This document shows, piece by piece, positions 11,324 to 23,589 of a DNA stretch of 64,000 nucleotides (positions within the stretch are counted from its first letter, which is position 1; each line of letters opens with the position of its first letter). Source of the DNA: Strongylocentrotus droebachiensis (Eukaryota; Echinodermata; Echinoidea; Camarodonta; Strongylocentrotidae); contig JAVYIG010007219.1 in assembly GCA_035222895.1 (NCBI GenBank), positions 41,385 through 105,384 on the forward strand. Reading direction: 5' to 3'. The position numbers and the translations under genes were made by a program. The notes under the pieces are model-generated. The model was not told the origin of the DNA, made no database searches, and was given only the letters and a program-made list of their open reading frames with translations.

Positions 11324-12172
11324 CGTTGGCTATAGGAAAGTGGCAAATATGTCGGGTTATTTCAAAGAAATACCATCGCCGAGTCATGTTGCACAAAACC
11401 AACAACACACCTGCCTCGTGGGACTACAGATAAACTTGAGCTACATGTAGAAAAGCATGCATTCCCACCCGCGTGTTTTACTGTAAGTTTTCAAAGAAGA
11501 CACACGACACCAAATCGGTATATTTTAGTGTCATATTTACCGTACATTGCTTGCGCAAGGAATGCAATCGTATGTCGATTGCCTAGGCTAGAGGACGTGA
11601 CTTCAAACCTCATACCGTGTTAGACAAATCGAGGGAGATAGAATGTCAAAATACCGAATATTCTCATTTTTAATCTCTAAATATCTGCTCAAGCTTTAAA
11701 TCAATTTGAAACTTTTGCATTATTTGTTTGAACGTACTTCAGAAAACACAATTTATCATGAGTGTTAACGCAAACGGTCATTTTGTTTTGTTATTATTTT
11801 TAAAGACGCCACGAAATATTAAGAATGAGAACACAAATTCCTTCATAGGTGTGGATACATGATAGTATTACAGGATACAAACCCATTTCTTTTTACACAC
11901 GTATAATCGTAAACTTATCAATGAGAAATCATCGTTATGTTCAGACGAGTTCACGAAGTTGATTTGGTTATTGTACAATCGGTTCTAAATAATGTTTCGT
12001 TTCTGATAAAAAGCCCTTTGAATACTCGACAGGATGAAACTAATCCTTGAATAATTGTCAAATATGTGAATGAAATCTCTGCAAGATGTTGTACACTCAA
12101 GTATTATCTCATTATCGTTACCTATTTGTCATGGAGATGAACAATGGGGATATGAATGATAAAATAGAAATA
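11324..12172. other. Intergenic, no gene seen
   Basis: AT-rich unique sequence without ORFs, inverted ends or RNA-gene boxes. Confidence 0.45.
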
Positions 12173-12192
12173 GAGAGGGAGAGGGAGGGAGG

Positions 12193-12225
<33 letters not shown>

Positions 12226-12236
12226 TGAGAGAGAAT
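12173..12236 (+). repeat. (GA)n microsatellite
   Basis: GAGAGGGAGAGGGAGG passing into a pure GA run with single interruptions. Confidence 0.95.
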
Positions 12237-12463
12237 CAGACAGATAGACAGATACAACGCATCAATGAGCGACATAATTACAGAGATATGAGAACGTACG
12301 GCAGGACAGTCATAAAGAAGAATTCCAATCTAAACTCTTCTATCTCTACAGCAAGTTATAAAGAGCTTAAAGATATAGACCAGTTTTGGAAACGCCCCCT
12401 CTCAAAAATGAAATGGAAGCTCTTATTACCAATCATGACTGTGAAAGAATAGGTTTTGACTAA

Positions 12464-12856
12464 GGGCGCGTTCATGCTTGATTTTGAAGCTAGAATGAGC
12501 GATCTGAAACGCTCATCGTAAACGCTCATCGTGATCGCAGTTCCACGGTGTACTGTTCATGCTTACTTCGCTGGCTCATCCAAGCAATTCTCCTTGTGTG
12601 GCCTAATTGGTCTTCCAGCTGGATTCGCAAACCTTCACTGTGCATGCTACGTAGACCCACTAGAGGTCAGTGCGTTGACCCCATTTAAACGCGTTTACAA
12701 ATTGTAAACGCATCTTTTTGTGAGTTTACGATCGGCGATCGTGATCGCCGTTTTTCGGTGATTCTACAAAGGTAAGCTAAGACGCAACCGTGTTTTAAAC
12801 TAAACGCGTAACAGATGCCTGATTCTGGCCAGAAAAAGTGAAGCATGAACACGCCC
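12464..12856. mobile_element. Harbinger-like MITE with TAA target duplication
   Basis: The 393 bp element starts GGGCGCGTTCATGCTTGATT and ends with the inverse of GGGCGTGTTCATGCTTCACT. It is flanked on both sides by TAA (12,461-12,463 and 12,857-12,859). A 3 bp TWA duplication with GGGC-type ends is characteristic of the PIF/Harbinger superfamily. No ORF is present, so it is non-autonomous. Inside are repeated AACGCTCATCGT motifs and inverted GCGATCGTGATCGC/GCGTTTACAAATTGTAAACGC segments, giving strong secondary structure. Confidence 0.8.
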
Positions 12857-13149
12857 TAATATACGTGATGATACAAATTTTGCCGGGAAACCGCCTACTA
12901 ATTGATATATTTGGTAAATTATCATATCGATCCGGCCTGGATAAATATCGCAAATGCACTTCAACATTGAACATTTGGGCATATATTTCTGCTGTTTTGC
13001 GAATTTAGGTTGAAGTATTGCCATATAAACCTCTGAAGGCAATATTTAAACAATATTGAATGGATATTTTGCACTTTAACCCTTGAACCGCAATTTTACC
13101 ACTACCGGTCTATATCTTTAAGAATGAGGAAGAAACAATCAAATTAAAG

Positions 13150-13262
13150 AAGAAGATATTGAGAGGAAGAGGGGGAGAGGGATGGAGAAAGAGAAGGGTG
13201 AGGGAACGAGAGGGGTAGAGCGAGAGAAAGAAAGAAAAGGAGAGAGAGAGAGAGAGAGTGGG
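13150..13262 (+). repeat. Purine-rich (GA)n tract
   Basis: About 110 bp of nearly uninterrupted purine on the plus strand, ending in a (GA)n run and GTGGGTGTAGTGGTGG. Confidence 0.85.
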
Positions 13263-16149
13263 TGTAGTGGTGGAATGGTGAGATGAAGTCAGTACATTGC
13301 ATAACGTGTGTATCATACTCATAAGAGGATCACCCAACGATAATTACACAAACACCATTAATGACTGCGAGCATGACTTTTAACTTAAATCAAAGATTTG
13401 GTCTCTGTACTTTCATGCACCAATTTAAAACGATCCGTCAATAAAACCCTTATTTTCCCAACGACATCACCCTCGACTACTCTTTTCTTTCCACATGCCC
13501 GAGTCTTTTATGCGAGAGAATGGATGAACAGTTTTGGGTAATATCCGTCGAAGGGCTACTTGCCTTTATGTTTGCGAAAGTTGGTTAAAACGATATCTTT
13601 TGTGACTGTAATCAGGTGTTAAAAATCAACGTGATCAAGAAAAAGTCATCGAACTCCCGGTGAGAGAGATTCAAAGAGCAGAACGAGTTTTGGTAGAGGT
13701 GGGATTAATTGTTGAACTTTCTCATTCCTTTTCTGCTTGGTTTGGAAGAATAACCATGAAAAGGATTGCTCTTCAACTGCCCCCATATTAAAAATATGAC
13801 GAGAAATTACTGAAAAGAAATGTTTGACCAAACTTTCACGTCACATTGTGAGTAGTCTCATTATTTGTGCACAGTGAATGTGACTTCTGGTACGACTGGA
13901 TCAATTTCTTATCATGCTGATGATACCAAATCCTCACTTATACATGACAAAATCAGCCTTTCCCAATCGGTTTCAGACAGTTTCTTCCATAATGGCCAGA
14001 AGTCAACTATATATTTAAGACTGTCTAGTCAACGAACATGAAATATAAAGGAAGTGAAAAGTCAGAGTAAAATTTATCTCTGTTTTTTAAACGCATGGGT
14101 GATAGTTGTGCACATTTTATACACTGATGGGGAAAAGATATGACTTTAATCAGACAACTACTTGACGGTGGTCATAGTGCAACTTTGAATTCACACATCT
14201 TCAAATCGCACAACGATGCCACTAGCATGTAATATAGAACTCCTTTTTACCAAATTGACATGTCAATCCAATATAGGGTTTTATATAGTAGTTGGCATTA
14301 ATACCCTACATCGATCTCCTCTTATCAAACACTTGGGCACTGAGTGTTAAGTCATTATTGACCTTCGTGATATCAAATATTGATGAAAAGCACAATGAAA
14401 TTGTAATTTATTATCGTGCTAAATTCTACATACATATTTACTTACGCATCAAAGATCATCACCCAAGGGTACGTCCTTTAAAAGCTGACTCTTGAATTTT
14501 AGCACGTTTACACCACAGGAGCTATTAAAGAGTTGTACTTATAGAAAGTTCAAGTACCTGAAGCATTCGGTTAATTGAACATGACTAGGGATATGTTTGT
14601 ATTAACAACAAGTTTGTGTGCCGAGTCATCACCTACACATGAAAACAGAAATGAGGTTTGTCGAACTCCGTTCGCAAAGTACAGTGCGCCTTTACGAGGT
14701 GTTCTATCGTTTAGACATGCATGTCAATAGTAAAGACGGATTTCATGACAAAAGTCGGTTGCATGGCTCCTTAAAACTTTACACATATCATCTATATTTA
14801 CGGAATCACTGTCAATGAAGTATAGGGAATGTCACTTGCCGAGTGCACATTGGCGGATAAAAGAGGGGGTGGGATACAACCTGCCCGTCGCCCTTTTTTG
14901 TCGCAACTTTTCAAAACCTAATTGCCATACCTTGAATGCCCCCTGAAACTTTGAATCACCCTTTTTTTAATGTTATATACGAGGTCCTGGATCCGCAAAT
15001 GTATATAGGTGAAAAATTGTAGTCCTGATTCCTGTAAATGAGCTATGAGCTTTTATGTCGGACATTTTCTGCAGATCGTCTTATGTTCCCATGACATAAT
15101 TATGTGCGAACAATTAAATACAATAAATGAGTTTAATTTTTTTCGGGCATGTGGTGACGAAGGGGCTAAATATTTAACACATCTCGACCATATCGTGTAT
15201 AACGGCACCATACACACAGGAAGACCAAATGTGCCAAATTATGAGATCCATATCTTTTTCTTTCATGTCAGATATGTTTCTCTTTCCTGGTAAATTATAG
15301 TTTATTCCAAGCCGAGGACGCAGCGTCGAGGACAGTATTCTCACACCAAAGTTTTTCTTTGTGCCCTCACAGCATGATGCCCAAGGATTTAGGATACTAT
15401 TTTACCAAAGCACAAAGCACGGAGTATTGGCTCATTAACACGCCAGTGTACGCTTGCGCTGGTATGAGCAATTGTAATGAAGTCCTTGCATTATTTTTCT
15501 TCCCTTTTATCTGATCCAAGAACGGTATTTTTTCAAAGAAGATTAACATGTGATTACCCTGAAGCACAATTTACTTTGTATTTGAAGAAACTGATTCCAT
15601 AAGTTTCTCACATATTCCAGGACTGGCCATGTTGTAGTGGCCCTTGCTCATGGGACGTCATTTCGATTGCGTTATTTATTGCGCCAATCAAGTCTGTGAA
15701 GGCAATTATCCCGTGAGCCAACAATGCAACGCAGTGTTTATACACTATTCGTTTTGCATTCATTACTGTCTTGTACGGCGTCACTATCACATGGTGCGTC
15801 AAAGATAGCGCAAGTCGCTGACGCAGTTCTACGTCACTACGTCAGCAAATGGTATCTCGCGTACAACGGGTATAGTGCTCACAGTAGGCCTACTTGACTT
15901 GCTCTTGAGGAAACGTGTATACATGTAGCACCCCGCTTGGGCTTTCCTCATTCCTTCATCCGTAATCCTCTGTGTATTCATCTCATGGATTAACTTAAGT
16001 AACGAATCTGTTTTTTGATACAGGATAATCAGCCTTGTAGGTTTTAGCATAGTAGGGTGCTAATTCATTGAAAATGACGCGGACAATGTCTGACTTGCTC
16101 AACGATTTTGCTGATGAAGCGCCACTGACTTTTTGTGCACATAATTAGG
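13263..16149. other. Intergenic, no gene seen
   Basis: Only short ORFs with no domain signature. Local features are an inverted GAGGACGCAGCGTCGAGGAC stretch near 15,314, a small palindromic CCAGTGTACGCTTGCGCTGG near 15,443, and the TGACGCAG...ACGTCA palindromic region at 15,817-15,846. Confidence 0.45.
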
Positions 16150-16305
16150 CTATATTGCCCTTTTTGTTAACCCCGCATTCCCATAAAATATTCTTTGCTC
16201 CTTCCCTTTGTATTTTTCTTGTCATCAATCTTTTATCTGTATACCATGTTTGTATGTTTTAATGTTTTTTTTTAAATGTAGAATGAAATAAAATGAAATG
16301 AAAAT
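16150..16305 (+). mobile_element. Possible LINE 3'-UTR end with (AATGAAAT)n tail
   Basis: A T-rich stretch with TTTGTATG and TTTTTTAAATGTAG runs into AATGAAATAAAATGAAATGAAAATGAAAT. CR1/L2-type LINEs end in this way, in a short tandem repeat after AATAAA-like sequence. No coding part remains. Confidence 0.4.
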
Positions 16306-17000
16306 GAAATATCACGTTTCAATACTCCCCAACCAATCTCTCCACTACAGTAATGAGCTCCTTTCTTTGATGAAGCCATCATGTTCCTACTTCTTCACAA
16401 CATTTTGAAATAATTTTGAATGATGTCCTGTTTTTGTGTATTAGTGTCTTCCATTTGGTTTTCTCTGTATAGCATCTTGTGCATGTGGTGTAGACAACGG
16501 CTAGACACGTGAGACCTTCAGTCGAATCCTATGAAGATGACAGAAGAGACTGGTATTGGTCACGCCTCGTCACTCCAATATAAGGGACTACATTCCATCA
16601 ATATAACATCTCATTCAAATCAATGTTAAATTATGCGTAACGATGACATACCATTTAAAAGAAGTTGCAAGAAAGCTGAAGGATGTGTCATTACATCTCC
16701 GATGAAAGAGCCGTCGTTTTCCAGACGATAAATTAAAATCCACTCAAACAATGAAGCATTTGTAATTTGTCTTTTCTACGAAGAGATACTCGCTTTATAT
16801 ATCTTTTTAAGTAAGCCAAATTTAAGTCATTCAGGGAGATAATCTATGAAGTCTGAGGCAATAGACGGCGGCCTCTGAACAGCCAGCTTGTTAAACAGTT
16901 TATGCTATTTGAAATGAAAACCAAAGACATTTATTGGTAGACGTGAATTGTAAAGATTATTTGATGCTCCTTTATCTCACGGTAATGCTTATTATTGGTA
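16306..17000. other. Intergenic, no gene seen
   Basis: Unique AT-rich sequence with no ORF of note and no repeat structure recognised. Confidence 0.4.
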
Positions 17001-17004
17001 TTAA

Positions 17005-17360
17005 AGGCAGCGTTTAACAATGTTAAATCTGAGATGTATGGCCCTACGTGTTATCAGTGTCTGTGCTATGGTGAAATGTTTGAGCCCTAAAATAATATTG
17101 CGTTTCAAAATGATCATGAAGTGCCTCAAAAAAGAAAAAAAATCTTTGAGTGACCGCTTTTACCATACTCATTTCCCCAATAGACTGTAGTGTTACACAA
17201 ACGAAAAGAAACACGAAATTTCGAATTCCATTCATAAATATCTTGATTATTATACAAGTCATGGGATTCGTGACTGCCAAAAAGGTTTATAACTATGGTT
17301 GCAGCATGAGCTAAATCCAGGATTTTATTTCAGAATCTGAGGCAATGTTACCGAGTCACT
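17005..17360. mobile_element. TTAA-flanked MITE (family shared with 47 and 49 kb)
   Basis: This 356 bp element is flanked by TTAA at 17,001-17,004 and 17,361-17,364. The left end is AGGCAGCGTTTAACAATG; the right end read inward is AGTGACTCGGTAACATTG. The interior from about 17,060 is closely similar to 47,043-47,356, sharing TGATCATGAAGTGCCTCA, AAATCTTTGAGTGACCG, CCCAATAGACTGT and GCAGCATGAGC. Its right end matches the right end of the 49.4 kb element. TTAA duplication with AGG-starting ends fits Kolobok/T2-type elements. The 78-codon minus ORF inside is incidental. Confidence 0.75.
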
Positions 17361-17599
17361 TTAAGTTTTCTGTGAGAATAAGTAAGAAGAGCGTATTTAT
17401 ACAATGCTTTATAAAGAGTTGTGACTAAACCTATAATTATTTACATTTAACAATCCCCAAAATTCCTTTCTTTAAATTAAAAACATAATTCTATATTTTA
17501 TATATGAATGAAATGAAGGAGTGAAATTTACTAAAATAGAATATATCATGACAGTTACGTCTAATTTTGCAACTCTAAATTTCGGCATTGCGCCTCCCC

Positions 17600-17641
17600 T
17601 CCCCTTTCTCCAACCCCCTTCCCTCTTTCTCACCATCCCCC

Positions 17642-17672
<31 letters not shown>

Positions 17673-17690
17673 CCTCTCTCACTCTCCACA
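17600..17690 (+). repeat. Pyrimidine tract with (CT)n
   Basis: C/T-only sequence with a (CT)n core at 17,641-17,665. Confidence 0.9.
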
Positions 17691-17814
17691 ACTTCATTTC
17701 AGATTATACCATCTTTCTGTCTGCTACTTTCCATTCTGGAAAATGACCTTAAGTGAACAATTTGAATATCTAATCATTGTTCACTTAAAACTTTTATGAT
17801 CAGTTATAAACCGA

Positions 17815-18185
17815 AGAATAAATGAGATTAACTCCTAAAGACTCACTTAGTACATTCAGAAACTTTTCGTTCAATTTTTTAAATAATCATTAATTGCTAT
17901 GAATAAAGTGAGATTAACTCCTAATGATTCTATCAGTACATTCAGCTACTTTTAATCAAAACTTTTATGACCATAAATAGGTAAGAATAACTGGGATTAA
18001 ATCGTAAAGACTGTATGAGTATACATTCGGCAACTTTCCATTCGAAATGGTAATACTCATTTATAGCTGCTCTATAGGATTAACTGGTATGAACTCTTAA
18101 AGACTCTATTAGTTCATTCAGAAAACCTTTAATCATAAGTAGATATTAACAAATAGGATTAACTCCTGAAGATTCTATTAGTACC
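17815..18185 (+). repeat. Diverged tandem repeat, ~83 bp x 5
   Basis: The motif GATTAACTCCTAAAGACTC, (T/C)TAGTACATTCAG recurs at about 17,826, 17,912, 17,993, 18,077 and 18,157, a period of 80-85 bp, with 15-30 percent divergence by eye. Each unit ends in a variant of CTTTTAATCAAAACTTTTATGA. No ORF spans it. Confidence 0.7.
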
Positions 18186-18861
18186 TCCCATGATAATGAT
18201 ACCGCGAAACGACATTAGCGATAAACAGTTTACCCACGAGTACCCAAGTACATAATCAATGAGCTGCATTTATTTCAGTTGAATACTTTTATTTGTAGGA
18301 GTTCTATACATGTTGGATCGTTCTCTTACACTCTATACCTCTTCGATTTTTGTTTCTTAAGACCCTCGCTCTCTGGCGGTGCTTCAAGGGACCGGCTAAG
18401 TTAAAGAGTTGGAGAAAAAACTGCGCCCATTTAAATGATATTTTCGTTAGCGTTACGTGTGTGGCTACTATAAAAATCGGAAGAAATCTGGTTTAGCTTT
18501 TTGACACCAAAACCAAGTAGTTTACCTAATAATCAAAACTGTTTAAAGTGAAGAGTTATATATCTATTTCATAAAAAGACGCTACAAAGCAAGCTTACAT
18601 TCTTAACAAAAACGCTCATATATAAAAAACATGATCATGATTAAGTTTGAGTTTTCTTCATTAATTGTATTATTCATGTTTCAAGAGATTCTGTTTCCCT
18701 TCTTTGACGTATGTTAAACTACGTTACACTTCCATTTCCACTTCAAGATGCAAATATACCTTTAAGAAGATGTCATTGACAGTAAATACATGTCGCTCGT
18801 AGCAATTAGCATATAATTGGCGTTCAACAAAATTACACTCCTTGGGACATGGATCTCAGGA
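18186..18861. other. Intergenic, no gene seen
   Basis: AT-rich unique sequence. No ORF or repeat was recognised. Confidence 0.4.
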
Positions 18862-19226
18862 GGACTAATTTTCGGCTTAAATTTACATCGATTTGGGAAT
18901 ATTATTGTTTTGTTAACTACATTGCAAAACTGGGCTATGAGGGCGTCACTATTTGTGTCTCTTCATTGATTACAGTTGTATTTCATATTAATGAGGGCTA
19001 ATTTTCAGCTTAACTTGACGCCGATTGGGAATATTATTGTTTTGTTAACTACATTGCAAAACTGGTCTATGAGGACGTCACTATTAAATTCATAGATTAT
19101 ATATAGCTGTATTTCATACAAATTTATTAATGAGGGCTAATTTTCAGCTTAACTCTTCATCGATTTGGGAATATTATTGTATTGTAAATCCTACATCGTG
19201 AAACTGGTATATGAGGACGTCTCTAT
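18862..19226 (+). repeat. Tandem repeat, ~135 bp x 3
   Basis: Three head-to-tail units start near 18,862, 18,992 and 19,132. Each contains GGCTAATTTTCAGCTTAA, ATCGATTTGGGAATATTATTGT and CTATGAGGACGTCACTAT. Units 1 and 2 share a long identical core around TTTTGTTAACTACATTGCAA. Every unit ends with a GACGTC palindrome, a CRE/ATF-like site. Confidence 0.85.
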
Positions 19227-19324
19227 ATCTACGTGTCATTTTGAAGGACCAGATCCAGCCACGATAGCTTTTATATTTTGATACGCGACTCTTGTCAAGG
19301 AAAGGGTCTGGCCTCTGTTTTAAA

Positions 19325-19379
19325 ATGCAATCATTCGTTGTGCCAGAATGTAATGACAGAAATGAAATTCATGTGAAAG
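19325..19379 (+). CDS. Possible THAP-like first mini-exon (weak)
   Basis: An ATG preceded by TTTTAAA opens an 18-codon frame, MQSFVVPECNDRNEIHVK, that runs directly into a good splice donor (AAAG|GTAAGC at 19,380). THAP zinc-finger proteins and THAP-containing P-element transposases typically begin M-P-x-x-C-x-x-x-x-C-x-N-R. Here the second Cys, Asn-Asp-Arg and length fit, but the first Cys is replaced by Phe or Val. No downstream exon was identified in the following 4 kb. It could be chance, or a decayed transposase or THAP gene. Confidence 0.2.
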
Positions 19380-22300
19380 GTAAGCCTACATGGATTAGTC
19401 ATGATTTAAATATGGCTTGATTGATACAGTCTCTGAAAACAAAAACGCCCATTGTGGTGAGTGTGGGAGTAAATATGGCGGATGGAGAGAGATGGAGAGG
19501 GGTGGGGGGGGGGGGGGGGGGCTTTTCTTTTTCTTATCGAGTCAATGTCCTCAGCGCCGGAACTCCATTTTTTAAATATGAATTTTGAATGAAATCAATC
19601 ATTGTTTAACTTTGATTGCATACATTCTACACAAGTCATAATCAATGCCACATGCACTTTTAGATAAACATATAATGAAAATGGCTCAAAACGTTTCTTT
19701 CCTAACCAAAGGCCCTAGAGAATCGACACTGGGCACTCCAAACTGGTGACCTTTAAACAACCTATTTTGTCCTCCACCTTCATCTCTCACATCCTAGGTC
19801 AATAACGACTATTAAAGGTCGAGGAAGGCTTAAAGAGCAGATGTGATTTCGTCAAAGTTCAAGATCGTGATTTAAAAGCATTCAGGGCGTATTCGCATTG
19901 GACGACTTTTAAGTATTGATGACGGACACTTTGTACAACGATGATCAAACTTATTGGGGGACAGGAATGGGAAACTGTAATAGAAAGCAGTGTGAACTTG
20001 ATAAAGCCAGGTCGGGCTTATAGTCCCATTCGCGAATATACCAATTCCCTTTGGTATAGATGGGGCTAAATCGTGTCAGAATGAAGTTGTCAAATATAAT
20101 ATCGCAATATTTGCAGGCATGGTAGTCACTTTAGTTGGAGCAGATGAAATGTATTGTTTGGGGCAGTTATTTCACACGTCCAAGTAAGACTCTTTTTGGT
20201 GTTATTTGGACACAGAAATCCACCCTGGGGACCTCTTGACCCATCCCTATCCATTCACATGAATACTCTAGTACAATATTAATAAACATCAACAACAACA
20301 AAATAATATTTTTACTTTTTTTTTCTTCATTCTAAAACCTTAGAGCAACTATTCTGATTCCACTATCATTTATTTTCCGAGATGAAAAAAAAACATTGAA
20401 GTCAGAAAATATATCCTAATCAACTTTACCTTTCTGGAAAGCTTACCGAAGAACCATGTGAAATGATCTGCTCCTTTATTTCGTGTTTTGTCTGTGAGCA
20501 GTGCATTTTTTTAAGGGGCATAGTTCTAAAAAAAATCTTCAACAATAAAGGACAACAAAAAATCTAATATTTGACAAGCAAACATTGTCAGTTTTGTTTG
20601 GTATGTGTTTCGAAAATCATAGGGGCAATCGTCGCCCCGCCCCTTCCCCTTGAAGCCGCCACTAGTTTTATCGTCCACTTTGTATGAGCAAATCAAATCA
20701 GGAACATGATTGCAGTTGGAAATAGTTTGTATGATTGTATCTTTATCTATTTATGACATTATATTGCGAAGAGCAATATAGCAAAGATGACAGTGTAGGG
20801 TTATAAAACAGCAAACGTTTATTTGAAATTGTCATAAAGATGAACGTTATTACGTTTCTTTATAAAACCCCGTTACAGCTGACACCAATAAAATGGACGC
20901 AAATATCGTATCCACTGTACTCTAAATATTGACTTCTAATTCGTTTAAAGTGAAGCACTGATTTGAAGAAAAAAATTACCAACAAAACTTGTGCAATAAG
21001 AGTTTACATACAACTACAATATGAGCTAAACATCGAATTGTTTAATGTTCTATATCCGATCAGATACCTCACACAATTGTACTGGATTCAGATAGAGATC
21101 AAGATGTTCGTTGTTGTTTTTGCTGCTGGTGCTATGTGTGGTTAGTGACTTTAAGCTAATTTGTAACAGACATTCTGTCCCCTAACAAATATGATAAGAT
21201 GAAAAACTACAACGTTATATTCTTACGAAGAAGTCGAAATTTAAAATATTCACCATATAGTTGGTGATGGTAATACAACGCAAATTATGTAATACCAAAC
21301 AAATGATGATGATTGTAGACAGTGGTAGTTGAGGTCGTGATGTTATTTGACAACGTTTCTGACAGGAATAATAAGAATAATGACATTGATAATACTCATG
21401 ACATTGAACAAAATCAAAGTTACGTTATTGTGTGCGCGGTAATGCGTTTACTATTGTGTGTTGGGCGTGGTAAGGCAAAGAGAGTACTCATATTATTTTC
21501 ATTGTGATGCCAATGCTGTTGGCCACCAAAACAATATCGGCAGTTGTGGAGAGGTTGTTGGTGCTGGTAAATAACGATAAATATTTGGTATAGAATCAAG
21601 GTTAGACGTCTGCTAAATGCTAATATTATCTTTTGAGCTATTATCAGAAGCAATCAACAACAAAAACACAGTCTAATAAACAGAAATCAACCACGAATGG
21701 TAGACAACAAAGTACACCTTTTGATATTTGTTATTAACTTTTGGTCATCATATCCATAACCATAACCCAATATATTAATGCTTTTATGAAATCCACCCCC
21801 AAGAGAGACACTGCCCTTCGTTTCAAGACAATGTTTGTCCACCAATCCCACGGTCTGTTTCATAAAATAAATCACACACAAACAAGAGAAAAATAACAAT
21901 ACCTATTTCTTCATGGGCCAGTTATTCCACTGTTAAATGTTTCTGTTACCTTTTTATCCGTAATATTCCATTTAAGCAAGTTTATTACCTTGGACTCGCT
22001 AGGAAACTGGGCCATTATCGCTATTGAAAAGCGTCATAATGAGCCATAGACGTGACAAGTGGTTCTTAATGTCTTCTAGAGCGGAAATATGATTCCAGCC
22101 GTCTTTGACTAAAGGACGTCGTTAAGTCACGATATTACAGATCAATTGTAAGTACTGTCTCGAAAGCATGAAATCAATAACAACAGCATAGACCGATCAA
22201 TGCTATGATAATATTTTCGTCGTCATTCATTCGGATCTCGTTGGCCGAATAACAAAATATTTGATAATATCATTAATATGATACGATATTGGTGACGCAT

Positions 22301-23589
22301 AACGAAAATTAATGACCCTATAAATATGACTGCTCCTGTATGCTTCCCAAAGCTGCCAAAGAAAAACGAGTGGACTTTCCAGGATAGGGTGAATCTAGCC
22401 ACCCCTCCCCCGTTTGAAGGAAAGTAGTACGACATTAATATAAATTGGTAGTGGTTTAAAGCATGGAGATTTCCCGGATAATTCAAGCCCCTCCCCCGTT
22501 GGATACACCCCTGCTTAAAAAAGAAAAGAATACGAATAATAATTTAAACAAAAACTTGTGACCTGTCCTCATCCAAACCCAACCATCCAAACATCACCAT
22601 CTATCAACCTTATAAATGCGACATTTCATCCATGTTCAATTAATTGTGTAACATCCTAAATCATGATGAATTGATAAAGGGCACTGTGCCATGGTTGTAT
22701 TCTATTAATTTCAGACGAGGCAATTAATCACCATTTGCCATTATTGGGATTTGTGTTTAACCACAAGCAAATTAATGGATTGAGCATCCCAGATGCGAAT
22801 ACGTTGGGATAAACGTAAAGTCATAAATAACTTAGGCACACATTATACATTTTAGACGTATTTTACTTCTAAAAGAGATTCTAAAAACGTGAAGTTGGTG
22901 GTCAACAAATGGCCATGCAATAATCTCTGTTTAATCTAAAAATGAAACAGATCATAGTATGGCATTTTTTTCTTCACACATATTTGTTTATGTTTAAAAA
23001 ATGTGTTAAATGAAAGTAATACTAGATATGACAGATTACAATCCATGCCAAATACCATCAAACAATGATGATATTAATGGTCTATTATTTAAACGTTGAA
23101 ATATAGCAATGATATATAAATGGTCTTTCATTTAAACGTTGATCTAAAGGTGTTTGATTAAATCTTACATTCAATTCTGCCTAAAATATGTCATGAAAGA
23201 GGAAGCAAGGGGTTAACCAACGATATAATTGGAAGAACAACAACATGTTTGATGGCAAATATTGAAGGATGTGATCAAGGAGTCGCTATACCTTTTTCAG
23301 TGGGGGGGGGGGGGGATGTAGAGGCCAACGATTACCGACAAAACTAGCCATCAATTACCGACAAAATTAAATGTCCCAATATCTACAAATTTAACCCTAT
23401 AAACCCGGGACCGAAGGCTAAATTGTTTTTCCTATGGACTATCTATAGTACTTGCGTATGCGCAAATCGTCATTTTCCTCGACGACATAAATATACGAAT
23501 TATTTCGTCAACTTAGTCAGCATCATAATGCATGCGGGCGCGGAGCTAGGATCTTATTTTAGGGAGGGGCGGTAGTGAGCAAGCGAATC
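19380..23589. other. Intergenic, no gene seen
   Basis: No convincing coding region. Features are a G18 run (19,504-19,521), an inverted CCTTTAA/TTAAAGGTC pair near 19,752 and 19,813, two GGTCT(A/T)T(T/C)ATTTAAACGTTGA repeats near 23,080 and 23,125, and a C-rich CCCCTCCCCCGTT doublet at 22,405 and 22,490. A G11 run lies near 23,305. Confidence 0.45.
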
